A stretch of DNA of 64,000 bases from Caproicibacterium amylolyticum (lineage in GTDB: Bacteria > Bacillota > Clostridia > Oscillospirales > Acutalibacteraceae), in NCBI RefSeq assembly GCF_014467055.1, contig NZ_CP060696.1, positions 2,604,001 through 2,668,000 on the forward strand. Direction: 5' to 3'. A program made the position numbers and the translations under genes. This document shows positions 57,458 to 64,000 of the stretch, piece by piece; the stretch's first letter is position 1; each line of letters begins with the position of its first letter. The notes under the pieces were generated by a model. That model saw only the letters and a program-made list of their open reading frames with translations. It ran no database searches and was not told where the DNA came from.

Positions 57458-58120
57458 TCAGTGAACCACTACTTTATCGAGAACATGGATGTGCTTGTCA
57501 TACACGCGTACAATCATCCCAACAACGACCGCCGCCGCAATCGTCCCTTCGCGCACACCTTCCAGACGATGAAAGCTAATCAGTGAAATCAAAATGCCGA
57601 TAGCGACCAGTGTACAGTCAAACCGCACCTTGATTTTCGGGAACGGCTTTCCGGTCACGATTGCAATCGCATTTACTGTACCCTCGCCCGCCAGCATGAC
57701 CACATCTGCTTTGACCTCACAGTAGACCCCCAGCGCTGTTAAAAACAGGCTGACAATGCACCAAAAAATCTGTATGGCATAATTTGGTACCTGCAGATTC
57801 CGTACCAGATACAGCGCCGCATCTGTAAAGTAGCCAAACACAAACGCAATCGGCAGCTGCAGAAGCTGAATCGGCTGATACGCTTTCCGCAGCAGCGCAA
57901 TTTGCAGCAGAATAAAGCACACATGCATGGCAATCGTGATCTCTCCCACTGACCACGGCAGCAGCAGGCTGAGTACATACGGCGGGCAGGAAATTGGCGA
58001 AGTTCCCAGCGCCGCTTTAATGGACAGTGCCACGCCAAAGGCCAAAATCAGCAGTCCTGCTGTTAAGATCAAATAACGACATATATAATTTTTTACTTTC
58101 CCGGAATCTTTCAATTTCAT
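57458..58120 (-). CDS. YitT/YczE-family membrane protein
   Basis: A 220-residue protein with five membrane segments. GVALSIKAALGTSPISCPPYVLSLLL and EGTVNAIAIVTGKPFPKIKVRFDCTLVAIGILISL are characteristic of the YczE/YyaS/YitT group. Function unknown; a transporter-like role is inferred. GGGAGCAG precedes the ATG. It shares an operon with the AraC-type gene. Confidence 0.8.
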   Translation of the reverse strand: MKLKDSGKVKNYICRYLILTAGLLILAFGVALSIKAALGTSPISCPPYVLSLLLPWSVGEITIAMHVCFILLQIALLRKAYQPIQLLQLPIAFVFGYFTDAALYLVRNLQVPNYAIQIFWCIVSLFLTALGVYCEVKADVVMLAGEGTVNAIAIVTGKPFPKIKVRFDCTLVAIGILISLISFHRLEGVREGTIAAAVVVGMIVRVYDKHIHVLDKVVVH

Positions 58121-58181
58121 CTGCTCCCATAATCTTCAACTATGCTTTTTATTTTACCCCCGGCAATTTTTTCTGTCAACA

Positions 58182-58220
58182 AAACAACGGCGGCAGAGTC
58201 TTGCTCTGCCGCCGTTGTTT
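58182..58220 (-). terminator. Hairpin after the putrescine aminotransferase gene
   Basis: AAACAACGGCGGCAGAG (58182-58198) pairs perfectly with CTCTGCCGCCGTTGTTT (58204-58220) around five bases. The minus strand continues TTTTG, so it ends the aminotransferase transcript. Confidence 0.85.
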
Positions 58221-58309
58221 CAGTATGGCTTTTAATATAACACTTATTCCGCACACGCTGTCCTATCGCAAATTCGTATGGAAGCAATGATAACCGCAGT
58301 CAGACACGC

Positions 58310-59662
58310 TTACAGTGCAAAGGCTTCCTTTGTTTCTGCCAGCGCTTCATTCATGCGTGCCAGCACCGCCGCAATCTGCTCCTCGGTAATGACGGCCGGC
58401 GGCTCAAAACGAATGGTTTTGCTATTGTTCAGCGTACCGGCAGTCAAAACACCGCGGGCAAACAAGCCCTTTGCAATATTATAACCGACCTCACTCTGCA
58501 CAAACTCAGCTGCCAGCATCAGTCCTTCGCCGCGAACATCCTCAATAACCGTTGGATACTTTTCTTTTAATTTCAGCAGACCGTCCTTCAGGATTTTGCC
58601 CTTACTCTTTGCCTGCCCCGGAATGTCGTTGTCAATCATGTACTTAATCGTTGCCAGCGCCGCGGAGCAGCAGACCGGGTTGCCGCCAAAGGTTGGGGAA
58701 CCAAGCAGCCACGGGTTGTCAATCAGCTCTTGTGTCCACATCGGCGGGCGGCAGATGATACCGGTAATCGGCATAATTCCGCCGCCAAACGCCTTACCGA
58801 AGGTCATGATATCCGGTGTAATGTCCTCCACCTCGCAGCGCCACATGGTACCGGTCCGGCCCATACCGGTTTGAATTTCATCAAAAATCAGCGCAACACC
58901 GTATTCATCACAGATTTTGCGCAGTTCTGTCAGGTAACCCTTTGGCGGTACAATGACACCCGCTTCCCCCTGGATCGGCTCTACGATAACGGCGGCGACC
59001 TTTTCACCGACAGTCTGGAGGTTGCGGATGGCCTTACGTGCATCCTCCGCGTTTCCGTACTCCACGTGCTGCACCTGCTGCACCATTGGCGTGTACGGAA
59101 TGCGGTAGGTATTTTTGCCGCCAACAGAAATGGCGCCCATGCTCTTGCCGTGGAAAGCGCCTACCATAGAGATATACCAGCGCCCGCCGGTAGCAATACG
59201 CGCAAGCTTCAGCGCCATTTCCACCGCTTCTGCGCCGCCGTTGGTAAAGAAGCACTTTTCCAAGTCGCCGGGGGTAATATCCGCCACGGCCTTGGCAAGG
59301 TAGCCGCGCAGCGGGTCCAGCAGCTCCTGCGAATGCAGTGCCTGGTGATCAAGCTGTGCCTTTACGGTTTCCAGAATTTCAGGGTTGCGGTGGCCGCAGG
59401 TGTAAATGCCAAAACCGCCCAGACAGTCAATGAATTCCTCGCCGTTGGTGCCGTCCACCACTGCGTCGTGGTCCGTCCACTCCAACACGGCGGAATTGGT
59501 GGAAACAGACTTGCGGTATTTGAGCCAGCCGGGACTGACGTACTCATCAAAGTAATGGAGCGTTTCCTTCGTCATGGTGTCAATTTCCGCTTCTGTCAGC
59601 TTCTGTGCGTGGATGTAACCCAGCACGCGCTCCAAATCTCTGCTTACTTCTGCGTAACTCAT
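58310..59662 (-). CDS. patA: Putrescine aminotransferase (class III)
   Basis: A 450-residue PLP enzyme that transfers an amino group from putrescine to 2-oxoglutarate, giving 4-aminobutanal. Family marks: DCLGGFGIYTCGHRNPEI, FFTNGGAEAVEMALKLAR, IFDEIQTGMGRTGTMW and the PLP lysine in MTFGKAFGGG. Length and sequence fit PatA/YgjG rather than ornithine aminotransferase. The aldehyde dehydrogenase upstream would oxidise the product to GABA, and potBCD would import the substrate. AGGAGG precedes the ATG. Confidence 0.92.
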   Translation of the reverse strand: MSYAEVSRDLERVLGYIHAQKLTEAEIDTMTKETLHYFDEYVSPGWLKYRKSVSTNSAVLEWTDHDAVVDGTNGEEFIDCLGGFGIYTCGHRNPEILETVKAQLDHQALHSQELLDPLRGYLAKAVADITPGDLEKCFFTNGGAEAVEMALKLARIATGGRWYISMVGAFHGKSMGAISVGGKNTYRIPYTPMVQQVQHVEYGNAEDARKAIRNLQTVGEKVAAVIVEPIQGEAGVIVPPKGYLTELRKICDEYGVALIFDEIQTGMGRTGTMWRCEVEDITPDIMTFGKAFGGGIMPITGIICRPPMWTQELIDNPWLLGSPTFGGNPVCCSAALATIKYMIDNDIPGQAKSKGKILKDGLLKLKEKYPTVIEDVRGEGLMLAAEFVQSEVGYNIAKGLFARGVLTAGTLNNSKTIRFEPPAVITEEQIAAVLARMNEALAETKEAFAL

Positions 59663-59696
59663 GTGAAAATCCTCCTGTTTTGTCCGGTTATTATAA

Positions 59697-59773
59697 AAAG
59701 AAGCGACGGGTACCGGCGCCCATCGCTTCTTTGCTTCTGGTATTATTCTATCTCTTTCTGTTTAATGCATCAA
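59697..59773 (-). promoter_or_regulatory. Promoter and leader hairpin of the aminotransferase gene
   Basis: TTGATG (59773-59768), 17-bp spacer, TAGAAT (59750-59745) on the minus strand. The transcript would begin with AAAGAAGCGA (59732-59723) pairing with TCGCTTCTTT (59706-59697) and a T-run, a terminator-like hairpin only 35 bases before the ribosome site. It may be the terminator of the upstream operon or a leader attenuator. The rest of the gap to 59920 is AT-rich with no other clear signal. Confidence 0.5.
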
Positions 59774-59920
59774 TTCACTTTGTGTACCTATTTTTTACTA
59801 CCAGTTTTATTTTTATAATACTTTTTAATCATGATATTATATTCATAAAGGTTATTTTACTTTATGGAATAGTAATTATGGTACAGGATAGATACAAATA
59901 ATGGATAGGCTTTGCTGCAC

Positions 59921-61399
59921 TTAGTTTTCGTACCAGCCCACTTTACCGGGGTTGAGATTCAGGTTGATCTGCTTCACTTCCTGATACTCCTCCAGTCCAT
60001 GCACACCCAGTTCACGTCCGATTCCGCTGCGCTTGTAGCCACCCCACGGTGCTTCATTGAACGTGGGATTGTAGCAGTTGATCCACGTAATCCCGGCACG
60101 TATTTCCTTAATCACACGCACCGCGCGGGTCACATCACTGGTAAAGACGGCACCGGCAAGACCATACTCGGTGTCGTTTGCCATTGCAATGGCTTCTGCT
60201 TCTGTCTGAAAGGTCTGCACAGTCACCACCGGGCCAAAGATTTCTTCCCGCACAATTTTCATATCCGCTGTGCAGCCGTCAAAAATGGTAGGACGCACAA
60301 AATAGCCGTTGGCACAGTCGCCTTCTGTGTGGCGCTCCCCGCCGCAAACCAGTACAGCACCTTCCTCAATGCCGCTGCGAATGTAGCGCAGCACCTTTTC
60401 CATATCTTTTTCGGTAATCAGCGGACCTAAATCCGGGTTCATCAGGCCGTTGCCAATCGTCATGGCGTTTGCCCGTGCCGCCAGCTTCTGCACAAATTCA
60501 TCTTTTATCGATTCTTCTATGATAATGCGGGAACCGGCGGAGCAAACCTCACCCTGATTGAAGAAAATGGCAATCATCGCCCACTCGACCGCGCCGTCAA
60601 TATCCGCATCCGCGAAAATGACGTTGGGGGACTTGCCGCCCAGTTCCAGGCCAATTTTTTTAACGTTTCCGGCCGCGGCGCGCATCAGGCTCTGGCCGAC
60701 CTTTGTGCTGCCGGTAAAAGTAATCATATCTACATCATTGTTTTCGCCCAGCTCTGTTCCAACCTCGGCGTCCCCCTGCAGCAGGTTGATGCTGCCCTTA
60801 GGCAGGCCGGCTTGCTCCAGCAGTTCAAAAAGTCGGATTGTGGAAAGCGGGGCTTTGGGACTTGGCTTGAAAACAATGCTGTTGCCCGCGGCCAGTGCGG
60901 GCGCCACTTTCCAGACGGACATCAAAAACGGATAGTTCCACGGTGTAATCTGCGCGCAGACACCCACCGGTTCATGAATGGTGTACGAGTGCATGGCACC
61001 AAAATTGCTGTTTACGTCGTATACGCCGCCGTAGGGGGCTTTTATCAGCCCGGCGTAGTAGCGGAAGGTGTGGATACCGTCATCAATGTCGCCCTCGGCT
61101 TCCCGCAGGGGCTTGCCGTTGTCCAGCGTATCCAGCCGCGTCAATTCTGCCGCGTTGGCGGCTATGAGGTCTGCTGCCTTCAGCAGGACATCGCCGCGCT
61201 GCTGGGAATCCATATCGCGCCAGTCACGCGTTTCGTAGAAGGACTTTTTTGCCGCAGCAACGGCTTTGCGGGTATCCGCTACACTGCTTTCATACACATG
61301 GTCAAACACTTCCCCTGTGGCGGGGTTTACAATATCAATTATTTTTTTGGAAGTTCCTTCGGTCCATTCCCCATCAATCAGCATTTTGTGAATTGGCAT
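59921..61399 (-). CDS. Aldehyde dehydrogenase (aminobutyraldehyde/betaine-aldehyde type)
   Basis: A 492-residue NAD(P)-dependent dehydrogenase. The catalytic Cys is in FFNQGEVCSAGSR, the general-base Glu in GLELGGKSPNVI, NAD-binding FTGSTKVGQ, and the C-terminal PWGGYKRSGIGRELG is typical of the betaine-/4-aminobutyraldehyde group. Between potD and patA, the likely substrate is 4-aminobutanal from putrescine, giving GABA. The start at 61399 has AGGAGG ten bases upstream. It follows potD by 31 bases, in the same operon. Confidence 0.92.
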   Translation of the reverse strand: MPIHKMLIDGEWTEGTSKKIIDIVNPATGEVFDHVYESSVADTRKAVAAAKKSFYETRDWRDMDSQQRGDVLLKAADLIAANAAELTRLDTLDNGKPLREAEGDIDDGIHTFRYYAGLIKAPYGGVYDVNSNFGAMHSYTIHEPVGVCAQITPWNYPFLMSVWKVAPALAAGNSIVFKPSPKAPLSTIRLFELLEQAGLPKGSINLLQGDAEVGTELGENNDVDMITFTGSTKVGQSLMRAAAGNVKKIGLELGGKSPNVIFADADIDGAVEWAMIAIFFNQGEVCSAGSRIIIEESIKDEFVQKLAARANAMTIGNGLMNPDLGPLITEKDMEKVLRYIRSGIEEGAVLVCGGERHTEGDCANGYFVRPTIFDGCTADMKIVREEIFGPVVTVQTFQTEAEAIAMANDTEYGLAGAVFTSDVTRAVRVIKEIRAGITWINCYNPTFNEAPWGGYKRSGIGRELGVHGLEEYQEVKQINLNLNPGKVGWYEN

Positions 61400-61430
61400 A
61401 CGGGATTCCCTCCTGTCAAAAAGCATCTGA

Positions 61431-62498
61431 TTATTTTTTCAGTTCCGTCCAAATGGCATCGTACTTTGTCAGCGTTTCAGTATCCAAATTAGAAACATAT
61501 TCACCCTTTTTAATTACGTCCGTCGGGATATTCTGTGCTTTGTTATTTTTGTAGTCATCGCCCAGCAGGTCAACTGCTGCGGCATTCGGCTGCAGGTAGG
61601 GGTATTCCTCGGAAACCGCTTTTGCTGTTTCCGCCTTCAGCATATAGTTAATAAAAGCGTGGGCATTTGACACATTCTTTGCACCCTTGGTAATGCACCA
61701 GTTATCCAGGAAAACATAAGCGCCCTCCTTAGGGAACACAATCTTGATGGCAGGGTTTTCCTTCATCGCCAACGCAATTTCCGCACTCCAGCAAAATCCA
61801 AGGTTGCAGTCCCCTGAAATCAGCGCAGACTTCGGGCTGTCGCTGTCGTACAGTTTCACGTTGTCTTTTAATTTCAGCGCCTGTGCTTTCATCTGTGCAA
61901 TTTTTGCGTCATCTTTTTCGTTCATGCTCAAACCGATGCTGCGGGCAGACATGCCCAGCACCGCACGGTAATCGTCCAGCGCAACAATGCTCTGTTTGTA
62001 CTTTGGGTTAAACAAATCCGCATAGCCGGTAATCGTGTCTTTAATTTTGCTGGTGTTCACTGCAATCGCAGCCACACCGCCCAAGTACGGCACAGAGTAT
62101 GCGCCCTGCGGGTCGTAGGCGCGTTTCTGGTACGCTTCACCGATATTTTTCAGGTTGGTCAATTTGGAGGAGTCCAGCTTCTGCAGCATTCCCTGGCTAA
62201 TCATCTGCTCCACCATGTAATCGCTGGGCTGCACAATGTCAAACGCACCCTCGCTTTCGGACTTTACCTTTGCCAGCATATCTTCATTGGTAGAGAAAGT
62301 GGAAGCGTTCACTTTAATGCCTGTTTCCTTTTCAAAGCCCTGAATCACGGAATCCGGGACGTATTCTGTCCAAATGAACAGATTCAGTTCGCCTTTGCTT
62401 CCGGCTGCCGCCGTGGAGCTGCCGCCGCCGCAGGCGGTCAGGCTGGTGCAAAGCATAGCGCATGCAAGCAAGGCACCAACGATTCGTTTCTTTTTCAT
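61431..62498 (-). CDS. potD: Spermidine/putrescine ABC transporter binding lipoprotein
   Basis: A 355-residue lipoprotein (lipobox SLTA-C23) that captures polyamines for PotBC. Typical PotD/PotF sequence: LNLFIWTEYVPDSVIQGFEKETGIKVNASTFSTNEDMLAK, FDIVQPSDYMVEQMISQGML, VPYLGGVAAIAVNTSKI and NCITKGAKNVSNAHAFINYML-like block. The start at 62498 follows GGAGGG; the ATG at 62513 lies in that site. Confidence 0.95.
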   Translation of the reverse strand: MKKKRIVGALLACAMLCTSLTACGGGSSTAAAGSKGELNLFIWTEYVPDSVIQGFEKETGIKVNASTFSTNEDMLAKVKSESEGAFDIVQPSDYMVEQMISQGMLQKLDSSKLTNLKNIGEAYQKRAYDPQGAYSVPYLGGVAAIAVNTSKIKDTITGYADLFNPKYKQSIVALDDYRAVLGMSARSIGLSMNEKDDAKIAQMKAQALKLKDNVKLYDSDSPKSALISGDCNLGFCWSAEIALAMKENPAIKIVFPKEGAYVFLDNWCITKGAKNVSNAHAFINYMLKAETAKAVSEEYPYLQPNAAAVDLLGDDYKNNKAQNIPTDVIKKGEYVSNLDTETLTKYDAIWTELKK

Positions 62499-62544
62499 GA
62501 CTTTTCCCTCCATTTATTAATTGTTTAAGTGTTGTTTTGATTGT

Positions 62545-62601
62545 TATTCCGTCGCTTTCTTAGAAAGCAACCAGGGGCGGGGCGAAGCCCGCCGCGGTCT
62601 T
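62545..62601 (-). repeat. Dispersed palindromic intergenic repeat, copy E
   Basis: On the minus strand GACCGCGGCGGGCTTCGCCC, CGCCCCTGG, then TTGCTTTCT-A-AGAAAGCGAC (about 62571-62551) match the second half of copy B. It fills the potC-potD gap and abuts the potC stop. Confidence 0.8.
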
Positions 62602-63411
62602 TCAGCCGTGTGCTTTTTTCAACCTTTTCAGCAGGCCGCTCTGTGTCAAAATCACCACTGCAGTGGTCACCAGCAAAATCAGCGTGGAAAGTGCATTTAC
62701 ATCCGGCGCAACGCCGCTCTTAATGCTCTCCATTACCTTCAGTGGGAAGGTTTTGGTCTGCCCGTTGGTAAAGTAGCTGATAATCACGTCGTCAATCGAA
62801 AGCGTAAACGCCAGCAGTGCACCACCCGCGATGCCCGGCGCCAGCACCGGCAGGGTTATCTGCATAAAGGTCTTCAGCCGCCCGGCGCCCAAGTCCATGG
62901 ACGCTTCCTCAATGGAATTGTCATAACCGTCCAGCCGGGCGCGAACATTAAAAATTACATAGGGAATACAAAAGGTTGTGTGCGCCAGCACCAGCGAAAG
63001 CAGACCTCGCGGGATGCCGGTGCTAGAAAACAGCGTCAGCAGCGCAATACCGAGCACAATCTCCGGAATAACAACCGGGATGTACAAAAGGCCGTCAATT
63101 ATGCTTTTTCCGCGGAATTTGTATTTGTACATGCCCACCGCCGCAATGGTGCCGATAAAGGTAGAGAGCAGCATACTGGTTATCGCAATGAAAATGGTGT
63201 TGCCAAAAGACTGCAGCAGTGCGGTATTGTCAAACAGCTTGCTGTACCAATCCAGCGTAAAACCTTTCCATGTCAAGTACGGCTTTGAGGTAGTTGCATT
63301 AAAGGAATTTGCAACAATCACCACAATGGGCAAAAACAGAAACGCGTACACCAGCCCGCAGTACACCGCGCCGCCGGTGCGTTTACACTTTTTCTTCGTT
63401 TGGCTTCGCAT
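62602..63411 (-). CDS. potC: Spermidine/putrescine ABC transporter permease PotC
   Basis: A 269-residue permease with six helices. The EAA loop for ATPase contact is EEASMDLGAGRLKTFMQITLPVLAPGI, and the sequence LYIPVVIPEIVLGIALLTLF and FTLSIDDVIISYFTNG is typical of PotC. It starts three bases after potB and precedes potD. Confidence 0.95.
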   Translation of the reverse strand: MRSQTKKKCKRTGGAVYCGLVYAFLFLPIVVIVANSFNATTSKPYLTWKGFTLDWYSKLFDNTALLQSFGNTIFIAITSMLLSTFIGTIAAVGMYKYKFRGKSIIDGLLYIPVVIPEIVLGIALLTLFSSTGIPRGLLSLVLAHTTFCIPYVIFNVRARLDGYDNSIEEASMDLGAGRLKTFMQITLPVLAPGIAGGALLAFTLSIDDVIISYFTNGQTKTFPLKVMESIKSGVAPDVNALSTLILLVTTAVVILTQSGLLKRLKKAHG

Positions 63412-63414
63412 ACT

Positions 63415-64000
63415 TTACACCCCCAAGCTTTGCAGGTCGCCGCCGCACTTCTGGTACAGCTTCACTAAGAGCAGCGTAATGGCAATCAGGATAATGGACA
63501 GCGCCGCACCCAGCGGCCAGTTGTTGCCGCTTTGGAACTGCCGCTGAATCAGGTTGCCGATCACGTCCGCGTTGCCGCCGCCGAGAATATCAGAAACAAA
63601 GAAATAGCCAAGGCATGGGATGAACACCATGATGCAGCCAGAAAAGATGCCGCTGGCCGTCTGCGGCAGCACAACATTCAGAAAAGTAGCACCTCCGCGT
63701 GCACCTAAGTCGGCGGAGGCTTCCAGTTGCGCCTGATCAAGCTTTTCAATCGCTGTATACAGCGGCAGCACCATAAACGGAAACAGCACATACACCATGC
63801 CGAGGATAGTTGCACCGCGGTTAAACAGGAACTGCACCGGCTCGCTGGTAATATGCAGCGCCAGCAATGCTTTGTTCAGCCAGCCGCTGGTACCAAGAAA
63901 TGTGCGCCAGCCGTAAATGCGGATCAGTGAATTCGTCCAGAAAGGAATAATCACCATCATGTATAAAATCGTTTTGCGGCTTTTAAATGTCCGAGAAATC
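63415..64000 (-). CDS. potB: Spermidine/putrescine ABC transporter permease PotB, N-terminus cut by window edge
   Basis: The frame runs open past the right edge (ISRTFKSRKTILYM precedes MVIIPFWTNSLIRIYGW), so only about 195 C-terminal residues are seen. The EAA loop is EASADLGARGGATFLNVVLPQTASGIF. The PFWTNSLIRIYGWRTFLG block is diagnostic of PotB. potA is expected upstream, off the window. Confidence 0.94.
   Translation of the reverse strand, partial: ISRTFKSRKTILYMMVIIPFWTNSLIRIYGWRTFLGTSGWLNKALLALHITSEPVQFLFNRGATILGMVYVLFPFMVLPLYTAIEKLDQAQLEASADLGARGGATFLNVVLPQTASGIFSGCIMVFIPCLGYFFVSDILGGGNADVIGNLIQRQFQSGNNWPLGAALSIILIAITLLLVKLYQKCGGDLQSLGV

Noticed and set aside
58730..59818. 362-codon plus frame
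   Set aside because: Antisense of the aminotransferase gene.

Overview
The window looks like a chromosomal segment of a low-to-mid GC Gram-positive anaerobe, most likely class Clostridia (Oscillospirales/Ruminococcaceae-like). Supporting signs are strong AGGAGG ribosome sites, a glmS ribozyme, a cysteine T-box, a flavodiiron protein, a siroheme/ferredoxin reductase-type protein, the linked genes recA-recX-rimO-pgsA, serine-rich exported proteins and a dockerin-like tail. I cannot name a species. I see no rRNA, tRNA or CRISPR array.

Layout. 0-3.5 kb: a secreted choice-of-anchor A protein with 120-bp tandem repeats, cut by the left edge, and a flavodiiron protein under a PerR/Fur-like box. 3.6-10 kb: glmS with its self-cleaving ribozyme leader, a GNAT enzyme, glycerol dehydrogenase, and uppP next to a DUF368 carrier (undecaprenyl-phosphate recycling). 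10-17.4 kb: an iron/siderophore-type ABC transporter whose leader was hit by an IS481-like element, a siroheme/4Fe-4S protein, and a divergent pair made of a CobK/CbiJ-like reductase and a CbiA-like protein that has lost its active-site motifs. 17.4-25.4 kb: cell-surface and accessory genes (GH3 and GH25 enzymes, a dockerin-like exported protein, small membrane proteins, an HxlR/PPOX divergent pair, a low-GC exported/membrane gene pair). 25.5-31.5 kb: metal homeostasis, with a cadC-HMA-zntA operon and a divergent copA(-copZ)-csoR operon.

32-44.7 kb is core housekeeping on the minus strand: cysS, T-box-controlled cysE, the SOS-boxed recA-recX-rimO-pgsA operon, and a lipoprotein/two-component/DUF1385/prmC operon. 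44.8-53 kb holds a LysR gene, a DUF1275 protein, a LacI regulator, a probable free-standing structured RNA, a heterodimeric ABC exporter, nagB, and a small XRE gene with an in-frame stop. 53-64 kb holds a GH42 beta-galactosidase, pyrE, an AraC/GyrI-like regulator, a YitT-like protein, and a putrescine uptake and degradation set (potB-potC-potD, an aldehyde dehydrogenase, putrescine aminotransferase).

The least expected items are: a CopA fused in frame to CopZ with a complete internal ribosome site; a catalytically empty CbiA homologue beside an orphan CobK; an IS insertion that copied the ribosome site and start codon of a lipoprotein gene; a roughly 210-nt structured RNA candidate with its own promoter and terminator; and a dispersed palindromic intergenic repeat family with at least five copies in 64 kb. 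All functions are inferred from sequence recognition alone, without database searches.
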